Assembly (NCBI GenBank): GCA_014925825.1
Contig: JACGCK010000032.1
Coordinates: 124,001 to 188,000 of the forward strand
DNA from: Pholiota molesta
Taxonomy: Eukaryota; Basidiomycota; Agaricomycetes; Agaricales; Strophariaceae
Length of the DNA stretch: 64,000 nucleotides
Direction of reading: 5' to 3'
In this document: piece after piece, positions 44,760 through 56,443 of the stretch
Position numbering within the stretch: the stretch's first letter is position 1
How the letters are laid out: each line of letters starts with the position of its first letter
Translations under genes and position numbers: made by a program
Notes under the pieces: generated by a model
What the model was told of the DNA's origin: nothing
The model's input: the letters and a program-made list of their open reading frames with translations, nothing else
Database searches by the model: none

Positions 44760-46405
44760 GTGCTAAAGCAGAAAGCGCTGAGCGCTGAGCGCTGAATATT
44801 GAATGTTCACGCGAGCTCTCGCGTTGTGCAGACGATCATATGGACAGCTGCATTTCCTTCGTAAATCACTTTGTTGCTCGATGAAATCTTTTATGTAAAA
44901 TCACAAACATGCCACCTCCGAACTTTGAAAGCTCGCTCTAAGTATTCGCCAAGCCCAAACACGATGTCAAAGTGGCAGCTTGAAACCCTTGCGGAGTTGC
45001 AAATGGTAACGGTAACTTTTCGTTATCTTCAGACTCCAGAGGACGTTTGGTGGGTTATCGGTGCATGTGTAAAGATGTTATCAGCCGGCAATTGTACCAG
45101 ATCACTCCTAGGCCAATCTGGGGTCTTCTGGGGTCCACTTTTCAAGCTTGGAAATCCACTTCGTCTCCGAAATTGATTATTGACAGAAGTACCTTGGCTT
45201 TTGCATCTCTCACAGCACCCCACCGTATAACCCAGCAAGACAGAACCTTCCGGGGTGGGTAGAACAGACATAAGTGGGTTTAAGCACACATATACGGTAA
45301 CATAGTTACTTTATTCGCAGAAAAAGGTTTCAGAGAATCACAGTCGGTCTGGGCTCTGGACAGAATATATGTCTTATTTCTGGTGGCACTGTATACGTAC
45401 TGCGGTATGACGATCCGGGGTAATGCTTCCTTTCCCCTTCCTTTGCTTCCTTCCGTCAACAGGCAGTGTCAGGCACCGAGTCTACGCCCAATTCCCATTC
45501 AGCATTCATTAAGGATGTATCTGAGATAGGAGATAGGGTGTTCTATAAAAGCATGTCATGTAAAACTAGCAGCCTGAACATTTTAACATACATCCTATTT
45601 GAGTGCATGTCCGCGCCATTCGGTTACCGGTAGCGCGCATTGCAGAACGACCAGAAGGCGCCCTCAACGTTGCACGGGCGCTTGTGGTGTGGCACGGGTT
45701 TGAAGATGTGACATCCGAGTCGAAGTCCAAATTGGGACCGCTAGAAATAGGCGCCGAGATAATAAAAAAAAAACGCACCGTGCGGCGTGAGGTTGATCCA
45801 CCATAGCGGCAATTGACATACTATCATGTTGTCCTGCATACTAATGGTACAGTACTAAATCTACAGCAGGCAGTGCTCCCCGTTGGCTCCGCGTTGAATG
45901 AGATAATGTTTGTATTTATTGACCACCTCGACGAACGCCGCCGTTGACAAGCCATTGACGTCAGATAAAATATAACAAAGCTCTATGTGCGTCGTTAAAT
46001 TTCTGTTGAGAGCGGTATATCTTTTTATACATCATGCAAGATAGCAGCGCCCGCCCCTTTCACTTTAAGTCATTGCGCGCAATCACCTGTAAGCACTGCC
46101 ATTTTGAAATTTGGATACCTATAAATTATAATGCCTCATTCAAAGAGATAATTGAATTTTGGTGCTGAGATTTTAGGTTTACATAAAGCTCTAAAGCCTT
46201 CTAAAGCTCTTTGAAAGCTCTAAACTTGACAAACTCAACTCGCGATAGCCTTATCAAGTCAAGTTAGGGGCTTGCATATGTTTGATGGATCAGGTGATCG
46301 CTCCCTCATTGCGAAATCCGAAATGTTGTTTGCGTAGACTGCAAACACCCACGGCAAATGGATATCTCTTTCGCGACCTTTGATTTCTCTTGATAAAAGA
46401 CTACC
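44760..46405. other. Intergenic, no gene recognised
   Basis: A small tandem repeat of GCGCTGA (three times) lies at about 44778-44800. Otherwise no coding segment is supported up to the transporter start. Confidence 0.45.
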
Positions 46406-48478
46406 ATGGCGGATGAAACGTCCCCTCTCATACAGAATGGAAGCCAAACGGACTACACCAACGGCCATGCTACTGAGTCTAGGATCGACCAACAGCCCGA
46501 GGATGTTGAGGCTTCCCCGCCAAAGTCGCATTTAGTTTTTGTGAGTCGAGGATGCATTGCACGGAGCGTTCTTGATCGTTGATTACTGTCAGGTTATACC
46601 CATGGCAATAGGCATCTTCCTCACAGCGATGGACCAGACGATAATTGTCTCCTGTAAGAAAATCAACATAGTTGAGAATGGCCCCTGATTTATCACAGCC
46701 TATGCTTCGATTGGAAGTGAATTAAACCAACTGCAAAACACGAGTTGGATTGCGACAGCCTACTTGCTAACTATCACTAGCTTTCAGTGAGTTTACCTCT
46801 TGGAAGCAATGCTTCTCTGATTCCGCAACCTAACGTGTGTGTTTCAGACCTTTGTATGGCAAACTGAGCGATATATTCGGTCGTAAAAGCTGTTTGTTAT
46901 TCGCTTACACCATATTCGCTATCGGGTGTCTGCTATGCGGACTCTCGAGGAATATGACAGAGCTCATTGCGTCTAGAGCTTTCGCAGGAATTGGGGGAGG
47001 GGGAATGCAAACGTACGTTTATACATTGTTTATACACCTTATCCGCGGCTCCCATATTCTGACAATTTTCGCAGGATCGTCAGCATAATTATGTCGGACG
47101 TGGTTCCGCTTCGACAGCGCGGTACATGGCAAGGTCAGCATTCCACTCCGCCGGACAATGTGCCGTCCGATACACATATTGACCCGCAAAATTTGTAGGG
47201 ATTCTGAATATTGTCTGGGCCACCGGGAACAGCGTTGGCGCCTCCTTGGGCGGATATCTTGCTGACACCATTGGGTGGCGATGGTCATTCCTCATACAGG
47301 TGCCTATTACTATCTTCGCGATCATCGCTGTATCGTACTCGCTTCATCTCCCAAAAATCGAGGCGGGAGACTTCAAGACTAATTTGAAGCGTGTCGACTT
47401 CGGCGGCGCCATCTCTCTTGTGTTGACCGTATTTTTCCTCCTGTTCGCCTTGGATCGCGGTGGAAATATATCCTGGAATGACCACTATACCCTTGCCTCT
47501 CTCATTGCATTTGGCGTATGCTTTGTAATCTTCGCTTTCATCGAGATGGAGCTCGCAAGCGAGCCTTTCGCGCCCCGGAGGATCATCGTCAACCGTTCGC
47601 TCATCGCAAGCTATCTCGTTAATTTCTTCGGAATCGCGTCCGCTTTCACCCAACTTTTCCACCTATCTTTATATTTCCAAGCCGTCAAGGGGCAGTCAGC
47701 TTCTAAAGCAAGCCTGTGGTTAATTTTAGGCGTCCTTGGTTCAGTAGTTGGCTCCCTTGGTGGAGGCTTGATCATGCAGGCTAGTGGAAAGTTCTATGTC
47801 TTGACGGTTCTTGGATACGCGGCTTTGTTGTTGGGGACCACTGCTGTGACGCTGACGTCTGGTATCCTCGTAAAATCTAGCATTGGAATTGCGCTTGGTG
47901 AGCTCAGCTGCTGCGGTGGCACGATCGATTCCTGAAAGCATTCTCTCTTTACAGGACTCGTGATATCGAGTATAGGAAATGGAAGTGGTATCACCACTAG
48001 CTTGATTTCCTTGATCGCAAATGCCGGACAAGTCGACCAGGCCATTGCAACTGCAGGTACGCCTTCTACGGTGTCTCATTTGGTATCGCGGCAGTGTAAC
48101 TCAACTATTATTACCTAGTTTCTTACCTCTTCCGCTCGCTGGGATCTGTTGTCGGACTATCGGTAGGAAGTACCCTCGTCCAAACCACTTTACGATCCGC
48201 ATTACAAAGAAGACTTTCAGGAGAAGACGTTGACGAAGTTCGTTTGCATCTTTACCCTCATGAGAATTTTATACTAATCCATCTATACGCAGATCGTGCG
48301 GAAAGTCCGAGAATCCCTGAAATATCTGGACGAACTAGACCCCCCTACTCGAGTGGCTGTCAGAGCGTCGTATGACGATGCTATCCATGTTACCTTTTGG
48401 TTCTCTGTCGTTTTGGCGGCGTGTGGTTTCCTGGCGTCGCTATTCATCAAGGAGAAGCCACTGCTGAATAGAAACTGA
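46406..48478 (+). CDS. MFS transporter, vacuolar basic amino acid (Vba/Fnx1) type
   Basis: Fourteen-span drug:H+ antiporter-2 family member. Start MADETSPLIQNG; the DETSPLI sequence is an acidic dileucine-type signal used for vacuolar sorting, which supports a vacuolar location. Exon 1 ends at 46540. Later exons read VIPMAIGIFLTAMDQTIIVS, ELNQLQNTSWIATAYLLT, then PLYGKLSDIFGRKSCLLFAY (MFS motif A), ELIASRAFAGIGGGGMQT (motif C region), and IMSDVVPLRQRGTWQ. The big exon from 47200 carries GNSVGASLGGYLADTIGWRW and several spans, then ISSIGNGSGITTSLISLIA, QVDQAIATA and SYLFRSLGSVVGLSVGSTLV. The end is KEKPLLNRN at 48478. Likely substrates are Lys, His or Arg by family; not provable here. No lesions. 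Confidence 0.88.
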
Positions 48479-49288
48479 AGTAGATACCGCGGTGTTGTAG
48501 CCATTGGAACTGGGAATTATAGACCTGGCGTTTGCACCTTTCTTGCTTGCTTGTTTTTGAATTTGCTTATCATCTTTCAGTCGATTTCGAAGGACAAAGG
48601 TGCTTTGAAATGCATCTACAAGCAACATGTGATGGATGTGCCCAAAACCTGTTAGAAGATCATATGAAGAGAATGTTGGACGGGCAGTTTTCTGTCATTG
48701 GAAAGTGAGTTAACGTGAGTTGAAATCTACTAATTGATGCTCGCTACTCAAGTACTGACTACTAACATCGACCCACACATCGTCCAGCACCTACCTTTCG
48801 TCCAGTCACACATCATAACGCTCCAAAGAAGGAAATAAATCACATGATCACTGTGGCTATGTCGAATTCAGTTTCCGACGCGGCAAGTCTCGGCGAGAGT
48901 GACAATGAGCCAGTTTTTTAATTCTTCATTGCAAGCCTCTTTAGCTGTAAAACAACATAGAATAGGTTTCTAATACTCCGTAGATTGCTCCTTCAAAATT
49001 TCAAGCCAACTGAGCAAGGAGGGAGCGAGTAATTCAAAATGGACGAAAGGTGGGTGCTGGACGATGTGTGGGTCGATGTTAGTATTAGTATATCATGATC
49101 CCATGAGCAGAAGGGACAACGTGATCGGGTCAGATTGTTTCCTAGACCGGGACCCTCATGCCCAGCTCAGGCAGGCCTCATGATCAGACGAGGCAGACGC
49201 GATCGATAGTAACTATTACTTCCCACACCAATGCTTTAGAAGTGCACTGTAGGGCTTGTTAACACTTTGACCCTCCTATCACGTCGAC
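48479..49288. other. Intergenic with a long inverted repeat
   Basis: Holds the foldback at 48760-49084 and the promoter of the aldolase gene. No coding gene. Confidence 0.6.
48760..49084. repeat. Foldback element: 45-base inverted repeat, 235-base loop
   Basis: Arms 48760-48804 and 49040-49084 are reverse complements with one mismatch. The inner sequence is unrelated between sides and has no frame. It resembles a MITE or foldback element and, if transcribed, would form a long hairpin RNA. Confidence 0.88.
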
Positions 49289-50364
49289 ATGGCCAGCCAT
49301 CCACTGTTGCAGGCAATAAAGGCCAATAAGACCGCATTCGGAGCATGGCTAACCCTTCCGGGACTATTCCACGCGCGCACTGTTGCGCAAGCCAGTCCGC
49401 ATCTGTCATGGGTGGCCATCGACTGCGAACATGGTCTGATTCCGCTAGTTCCTGGCGCGGCTGAAAGCGCTGCTGCTATACAAGGCGCAAGGGGGACTGT
49501 AGGGGGCCGAGTCCCATTGTGCGGATTTCGGCCACCGGGGTGACTTCTAGTTCGAGTTGGCAGATCAAGAATGCTCTCGATGCTGGGGCGAGAGGTATCA
49601 TAGCTCCTATGGTGCACACCCAAACCTTTCAATTTTTGGTCATACTACTTACCTTGAATCGACTTTTTTGCAGATCTCTACTGTGGCGCAAGCCAAAGAA
49701 ATAGTCTCTGATAGTCGTTTCCCTCCGATTGGGAGGCGTGGATTTGGGAGTCCGTTCACCCATGGAATATGGGGAATGGCAACATCTGCTGAATATCTCC
49801 AAACGGTGGATGAAAGCATTTTGGTGATGATACAGATTGAAACTAAGGAAGCAGTTGAGAATGTACATGACATTGCCCGAGTTGAAGGAGTTGGTGAGGA
49901 GCCTATGTTTATTCCATCGTCAAGACGTTCTCACTAATGGAATGGTGTTGCTACTATATGAAGATGTTCTATTTATTGGTCCTTATGATCTGTCTATCTC
50001 TCTAGGATACCCGAAGCCAGCCCCCGATCCCCATCCAGACGTTGAACAGATCATTCAGAAGATATTAGCCGCAGCTCATGGAAGCGGCAAGAAGTGGTAC
50101 GTCAAGTTCTAATTTTGACCTAGAAATATTTCGAAGGTCTGATCTATGAATGTTCCCTAAGCGCTATCTACTGCACATCTGGGGAACAAGCTGCACGCCG
50201 AGCAAAGGAAGGATTCGATATCGTATGTCCGAGCGTATTAAAACGTTTAAAATATTCGAAACTAACGATATGGCTTTTGTGAACAGATAAATGTTACCAG
50301 TGATATCGGCGCAATGTCAGACGGAATAGCCGCAGAACTAGCTATAGCCTCAGGAAATCAGTAG
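49289..50364 (+). CDS. HpcH/HpaI-type class II aldolase, with an apparent frameshift
   Basis: Metal-dependent aldolase for 2-keto-3-deoxy acids or 2,4-dihydroxy-heptenedioate-like substrates. Start MASHPLLQAIKANKTAFGAW. The reading gives VAIDCEHG (active-site His), then SPIVRISATG, GARGIIAPMVHT, RGFGSPFTHGIWGMATSAEY, VMIQIETKEAVEN (metal Glu), and after an intron DVLFIGPYDLSISLGYPKPA (metal Asp). Last exons read AIYCTSGEQAARRAKEGFDI and NVTSDIGAMSDGIAAELA, stop at 50362-50364. Between 49488 and 49515 the frame shifts by one: the first part runs to GARGTVGGR and then a stop at 49541-49543, while SPIVRIS continues in the next frame. Two runs of five G lie there. No intron fits so short a gap. 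Either a base error or a young pseudogene. Confidence 0.72.
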
Positions 50365-52112
50365 TATGCGTCATAAATGTTTATATCTGTCCTAAACATT
50401 TTATCTCAACTTGGCCGCACAGGTACTTGATCGCCGTGACTTGGACACAATGTCGGACAGAATGCTGCGGAGACAGTTATTGCCTATCTGTCGGAGAGAT
50501 ATCATTCGATGGGATGGCTAGAACATCAAAGCTTTGCCATTCAAAGACAACATCATTAGCATCTTCAGTCGAGCAATATTTTGAACGTTGATGCCTCAGG
50601 TGTAATCATTTTATCCACCTGTAAAGATCACAACGCGCATTTAGGAATTCTTGTTTCATAAGTGGGCTCTAATTTCTGTGTGGTTTGCTTCGTCATTGTA
50701 TCTCCTCAATTATGTTCTATACGTGTGCTGAGGTGAGGACCCCAGCTTCATTTTTATTCCTTTGTAGACTATCTGCGTGGTCTCTCACGACTTAGACTCC
50801 CCCTCCTGTTCAAGTGCCCGTGCTAAATATCTTGTACCCCTGCAACCAGACCTCTGAAAGTGAGGTAAAATTACCTCAATATGAAGTTTGCTGTACCAAA
50901 CCTCCTTCAAATTTATTCTTGCAGAGCCATACAGGCTCATAACATTCCTTCGTCGTTTGTTACCATCATGATAGGCAGGTATAATGTTGTACATACTGGT
51001 ATTTTCCGGAAAAATGTGCTAGGTGATCTTTGAGTTGATCTTTATTTAAAAAGGTGTGATTATTAGCTGCGGAGAATCATGTAACTTGTCGGCGAAGAAT
51101 TTTTGAAGCCCAGTTGAATGAGTGGTGTTCAGTACAAGCACGTACCCGTCATACAGTCATCCGCTCCAATAAAACTAGCTTCTACAGTCCGGGCACATTG
51201 TCATCTTTGGAGATGGAAGAGCTGCGGATAATGCGGGCTGCGAGGAATGGATAGGAAATAAGTAACTGGACAGTATGAACCAAGGACCCATATACCGGTA
51301 CACGCTATTCAGATCGTCAGAAGCCGTGCCATCAACTGATCAAAACGCGGCGCTGACGTCGGTCGTGATCAGCGCTCTCAAGCTTCTTCGCCATCAACCA
51401 CATTCTCCATCCTCTGGCACGATTTGGTCTGGTTGTATGATGGTTATACCACACTAGACTTATCATTTGTTTTCGTCTCTGGTTCAACCACTTGGTCATG
51501 AAACGCACTCTTTACCGAATCCCACCGAGGCCGGGCTCATAGAATCATGCAGCCTTTGAGGCCAGAGAACTCCAGAACATAGGCATAATTTCACGTTATT
51601 CTCTTTGGATGGAGGGAGCGGTAACGTATTTCATGTTCGTGACCGCCTTATGTCATGGCTTTAATACATTTCTTTCAGGACTTTATAGCAACTGCAATCG
51701 CAAAAACTCCACCACGGTGCACACGACTTCCGCTGAAGCCGGTCTGGCGGTGAAAGATTTCTTTCATCACCCAAAACCTTTATACTTTTTCATATCGGAC
51801 TCGCTTCCAGCCGGATCCATGCTAAAAGAGGTCTATCTTCTGAATACAATTATCGACTTCAAGCTATAACAGGATCTGTGGCATGCAGATTCTAACCACG
51901 CGCGGTGACAGTAGCCTCCCGTTACAGTAATCGCATCATCCTCCACAGGCAGCTCCTACATTAAAGGAACACTCTGACCTTTTTCATTTCCGGGTCCACC
52001 TACGTTCCTTGATGGTCCAAATCCTCCTTCCTCTACCACCTCACGCTCGTTAAAGTCCCTCTCGAGTCTCGACTCCCAACGCGTACGACGTTTCTCAGGT
52101 TGTAGTTCAAAG
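50365..52112. other. Intergenic with a small DUF6533 remnant
   Basis: Only the fragment at 51184-51255 is recognised. Other frames, including one at 51609-51869, lack coding features. Confidence 0.45.
51184..51255 (+). pseudogene. Remnant of a DUF6533 gene 3' end
   Basis: The segment reads SPGTLSSLEMEELRIMRAAR in one frame with a stop soon after, matching SPGGLTSFEMEELRTMRADR near the C-terminus of the intact gene at 52113-53949. Only about 70 bases remain. Confidence 0.7.
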
Positions 52113-53949
52113 ATGGATCCCGCAACTGTCAAGGCCTTCGTGCAAGGTCTCCATGATATTCAAGTTACGCGATACACACAGCGTATGTTGTGGCTTTAAA
52201 TCATGGCCTCTTCTTTTGAATTTACGCTGTTCTCTAGTGGCTTCCAGTGTTATCATTATTTTTGACCACAGTGCGTTAAATCATCTCAAGCGGTTCGCGG
52301 CTGACGATGACATTGGACTTCGTAGTAATCACACTGGGCGATGAGGTACGCATTGGCATCGTTCTGTTTCCTCACCTTAAGTCACTGAATTTCGTTCATA
52401 CGTCCGCTCAGGTCGAGTTAATTTGGGTGTGTTTTCACAGCAATTTTTGGAAGAGGATGATTTCTGACGTTCCATTGTAGAGAAGCACATGGACGTTGGG
52501 CAAGATTCTATTTTTGCTGGTAGGCGCTCGTCCGCGCGCATCAGTGCCCAGTGCCAGCGCTCACAAGTCACGCTTTTTTTATCACTTCTTAGAATCGGTA
52601 TTATCCGTTGGCCGCTGTCATGTGTGTATGCCTCTTGAATGAAATCTTCCTTGTCGCTGATCTACTCTGTATTTAGTTTCAATAACTATGGTGAATGTCT
52701 TTTTATACGAAAATCTTGGGAAGATCTTTGACGTTTCCAAATATCCAGCTATCCTGTCGCCCACGGTAGATAAATCGGTGCGTTATCTTATTCCCGTTTC
52801 GTTGTACCTATTGATCTCTGACATGGCGCCCACTAGTTGTAAGTGCTCCGTATAGATATAATCTTCTCATCCCTTTCGTGTTCTGAACGGACTCTCATTT
52901 TTCTGGACAGTTGTGAGTCAACCCACTTTCTGATATCTGTCGATCATGTACACTCATACTTGCCCACAGGTATAGGGTTCTTTAGATGGCAAGGATGGAC
53001 GGGTTTGATTGGCTGCTTGCTTGCAGAAGGTTCGTACGGTCATTGCATCTAGACTTTCCATCCCCATTCAATAATCCGCATCCGATAGCTATCCTGCAGA
53101 TGCGGTTATACGCGCTCTATTCCCTGAATAAGAAAATTCTCATCTTTATGGTGACTTGCTGGATCACTTGTTTGACTATCTCTGCGTATGTGATGTATAC
53201 TTCCTTGGCGGAACTCACAGGCAAGCACCTATATTTGACTTATCATTAGTTCTCTCGACGGGTATTGACGTACTTGCAGCGATCTCCATTCTTATTCCTG
53301 ACGGCTTGTTCTGCGTGCCAAACAACGTCTCCTCGCATTTCTACGCGTTTTGGATCCCAATGCTCGCTTTCGAGTTCCTGCTCTGTTTGTTGGCCCTCAT
53401 TCGAGGCTTTCAGACGTACAGATCAAATGGTTCTCTTTTCCGCAGCGGTCGCAGGCTTGTGGGCATTCTTGTGCGGGATTCGTTGATGTATTTCTTGGTG
53501 TAAGATTATTCTCTAACCTTCGTTTATTGGATGTACTGACTAAAGTTCTTCGTTGTAGCATTTGCGCTACATATTTAACATGCCTGCTCATATGGATCAC
53601 CGCTTCGGTAAGAACTACCTTCTATATAGCTATGACCACTTTCTAATTGACGATTCCAAAATAGGTGAATTTTCTGGGCGTTCCCATCGGCTTCGCCCTC
53701 GCCATGTCGTGCGTCCTCGCCAACAGGGTAGTACTCAACGTCCGCGCCGTCAACCGGGATCTGAACGCGTCGAGACTTCCTACGTCCGATAACGGTATCA
53801 GCGACGTAAAGGATGCGACCAGCTTCTCGAGTCCGGGAGGATTGACGTCGTTTGAGATGGAGGAGCTGCGCACGATGCGGGCTGATAGGAATTTGTGTGA
53901 GATTATTGAGATGTATGAGCCGGATGATTTGCCTTTTGTTGTGTTGTAA
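52113..53949 (+). CDS. DUF6533 membrane protein
   Basis: Mushroom-specific seven-span protein family of unknown function. About eleven exons. Start MDPATVKAFVQGLHDIQVTR. Next exons give LASSVIIIFDH, IITLGDEVELIW, then STWTLGKILFLL and NRYYPLAAVMC: this order (IITLGDEVELIW, a W-x-LGKILFLL block, NRY) is the DUF6533 signature. Then FFRWQGWTGLIGCLLAE, AILQMRLYALYSLNKK, and the spans to MYTSLAELT. The following intron probably uses a GC donor (GCAAGC). Later FYAFWIPMLAFEFLLCLLAL, FRSGRRLVGILVRDS, YLTCLLIWITAS and VNFLGVPIGFALAMSCVL complete the spans. The tail reads SSPGGLTSFEMEELRTMRAD and ends DDLPFVVL. The middle part around 52680-52960 is not fully resolved. The end of this gene was copied into the downstream array. 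Confidence 0.8.
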
Positions 53950-54441
53950 ACTGTCATTACTGGTTTGTATTATTATTGGTTATTCGTTTTCCATTTGTAG
54001 CATCTCCTAAAACCCTGACTGGATGTTCGACATACAACTACTAATAGTTATCTGTAGAGCTTATTTCTTTCTCGTATTCTCGTATCCGGTTATTACTGAT
54101 TGGCCTTGCAATTTCAAGGCGATGATTTGACAATGCGCCTTCAACCTGGCCACACAGGTACTCTGCGAGTTAGACGCAATGACGAACAGGTTGTCGGTTG
54201 TTTATTGAACCGTGAGTATTTAAGCACTCTGGACCTGACTCGCTGTCATTTTAGTTCCTCCTCCACTGCGACCAGTTTCAAAAGGTATTGCGCTGTTCCC
54301 TTCGAAAACCTATCACCGAACCACGACGTTCCCGCCCCTCTAGCTTTTGACCGTCATCATCTCACATCGCACTTACCTAGTAATTTTCAAGGTAAAGCAA
54401 CCCTATTATATCGTTCGAAACTCTGACTTAATAACGTTTAG

Positions 54442-54981
54442 ATGGCGGCTGTGTTCGTCGTTGGATACTATCTGACCTACACCCGTGTCCGTGCATTAAT
54501 GGAGAGACTTGGAGTCGACGACCGTGACGTAAATGACGAACGCCTCCATTGGCCAATTAACAATTGGCTCGCTGAGACCGGGAAGCTACACATCCTCGCC
54601 GGGTCGATCATTCATCCCTCCCGTCGAAATGACGTTACCGCAAACAAAGACGGGATACTCTTCATGACGAGGTTCTACAAGAGAAGGGGCATCTATGATG
54701 AGCGTGAGGAGGACAGGAAAGTGAAGGAATGGTTGGTAAAGGAAGGTGGTGTAAATCCGGAGGAGTTGGAATGGATGCAAATGTGGGATGAATTCGACAT
54801 GACGCTTGGCGGGAGTGTTCCGAAAAAGAATAATATCAAGGGCCGTCTGGTTTTCATAACACTAACCGCTGAAGAACAGCAGAAATATTCTGAATGTAAG
54901 GATCTGGAGAAATCGATGGCCGATTTTGTGGATCCTGAGCGACTTGCGCGTGCAAAAGCTGATGCTGGTCGCAAGGATTAG
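54442..54981 (+). CDS. Unknown 179-residue protein, array copy A
   Basis: Soluble-looking protein that I do not recognise, except possibly a short N-terminal hydrophobic stretch (AAVFVVGYYLTYTRV). It continues with ERLGVDDRDVNDERLHWPIN, NWLAETGKLHILAGSIIHPS, an Arg/Glu-rich helix (FYKRRGIYDEREEDRKVKEW), GRLVFITLTAEEQQKYSE and ends DPERLARAKADAGRKD. The ATG directly follows a GTTTAG acceptor, so an upstream exon is possible; the leader holds splice-like signals at 54255-54285. Copies A and B differ by few residues, mainly around residues 62-66 and 150-160, including a two-residue length change. Confidence 0.6.
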   Translation: MAAVFVVGYYLTYTRVRALMERLGVDDRDVNDERLHWPINNWLAETGKLHILAGSIIHPSRRNDVTANKDGILFMTRFYKRRGIYDEREEDRKVKEWLVKEGGVNPEELEWMQMWDEFDMTLGGSVPKKNNIKGRLVFITLTAEEQQKYSECKDLEKSMADFVDPERLARAKADAGRKD

Positions 54982-55020
54982 TTCAATGATGCTTGATCTT
55001 CATCTGTACATACTTAATTT

Positions 55021-55076
55021 TGTGTGAGATTATTGAGATGTATGAGCCGGATGATCTGCCTTTCGTTGTTTTGTAA
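55021..55076 (+). pseudogene. DUF6533 C-terminal fragment (array unit B)
   Basis: Reads CEIIEMYEPDDLPFVVL with its stop, identical to the end of the intact gene. Only the last 18 codons are present. It marks the start of unit B. Confidence 0.8.
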
Positions 55077-55471
55077 ACTGTCATTACTGGTTTGTATTAT
55101 TATTTCGTTTTTCGTTCTCGTTTGTAGCATCTCCCAAAACCTTGACTCAATATTCGACATACAATAGCTATCTGTAGAGCTTTTGTATTTCTTTCTCGTT
55201 TTCTCGTATCTGGTTATGACTGGTCGGTTGTTTATTGAACCGTGAGTATTTAAGCACTCTGGACCTGACTCGCTGTCATTTTAGTTCCTCCTCCACTGCG
55301 ACCAGTTTCAAAAGGTATTGCGCTGTTCCCTTCGAAAACCTATCACCGAACCATGACGTTCCCGCCCCTCTAGCTTTTGACCGTCATCATCTCACATCGC
55401 ACTTACCTAGTAATTTACAAGGTAAAGCAACCCTATTATATCGTTCGAAACTCTGACTTAATAACGTTTAG

Positions 55472-56017
55472 ATGGCGGCTGTGTTCGTCGTTGGATACTA
55501 TCTGACCTACACCCGTGTCCGTGCATTAATGGAGAGACTTGGAGTCGACGACCGTGACGTAAATGACGAACGCCTCCACTGGCCAATTAACAATTGGCTC
55601 GCTGAGACCGGGAAGCTACACATCCTCGCCGGGTCGATCATTCATCCCTCCCGTGGAAATGACCCAAATGCAACCAAAGACGGGATACTCTTCATGACGG
55701 GGTTCTACAAGAGAAGGGGCATCTATGATGAGCGTGAGGAGGACAGGAAAGTGAAGGAATGGTTGGTAAAGGAAGGCGGTGTAAATCCGGAGGAGTTGGA
55801 ATGGATGCAAATGTGGGATGAATTCGACATGACGCTTGGTGGGATTGTTCCGAAAAAGAATGATTTCAAGGGCCGTCTGGTTTTCATAACACTAACCGAT
55901 GAAGAACAGAAGAAATATTTTGAATGTAAGGATCCGGAGAAATTCGATTCGATGGGCAATTTTGTGGATCCTGAGCGACTTGCGCGTGCAAAAGCTGCTG
56001 CTGGTCGCAAGGATTAG
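55472..56017 (+). CDS. Unknown 181-residue protein, array copy B
   Basis: Near-identical paralogue of the gene at 54442. The differences are concentrated in two places: HPSRGNDPNATKDG against HPSRRNDVTANKDG, and the region before the end, where B has PEKFDSMGNFVDPERLA. Nucleotide differences elsewhere are few and partly silent. Both copies keep open frames, which suggests selection or a very recent event. Function unknown. Confidence 0.6.
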   Translation: MAAVFVVGYYLTYTRVRALMERLGVDDRDVNDERLHWPINNWLAETGKLHILAGSIIHPSRGNDPNATKDGILFMTGFYKRRGIYDEREEDRKVKEWLVKEGGVNPEELEWMQMWDEFDMTLGGIVPKKNDFKGRLVFITLTDEEQKKYFECKDPEKFDSMGNFVDPERLARAKAAAGRKD

Positions 56018-56225
56018 TTCAATGATGCTTGATCATCTGTACATACTTAATTTGCTTATTTTTGTCGACCATTTATTTACCTGACATTGCCATGCTTGAT
56101 AAACTCGATGAAATCGTCGAGAAACACCGACTTTCTCAATTCTCCAAAGCGCAAGCGATCGATCGCCGTCCTCGCCAAGCACCTTTTCTACAGTCCCGAG
56201 CGAGACCGCTGCACGAAAATTTGCG

Positions 56226-56443
56226 CTCATATTTAACCTGCTTGCTCATCTGGATCTGAACGCGTCGAGAATTCCTACGTCCGATACCCGTATCACCGAC
56301 GTCAAGGATGCGACCAGCTTCTCTAGTCCGGGCGGGCTGACGTCGTTTGAGATGGGGGAGCTGCGCACGATGCGGGCTGATAGGAATTTGTGTGAGATAA
56401 TTGAGATGTATGAGCCAGAAGATCTCACCTTCGTTGTTTTATA
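56226..56443 (+). pseudogene. DUF6533 3' fragment (deletion of the last span exon)
   Basis: YLTCLLIWI is followed directly by LNASRIPTSDTRITDVKD and the tail up to EDLTFVVL, stop at 56441-56443. The exon with the last membrane span, present in the intact gene, is missing and the joint is out of frame. It ends where unit C begins. Confidence 0.8.

Noticed and set aside
51609..51869. 86-codon frame
   Set aside because: No splice context, no family feature, and composition like the surrounding non-coding DNA.
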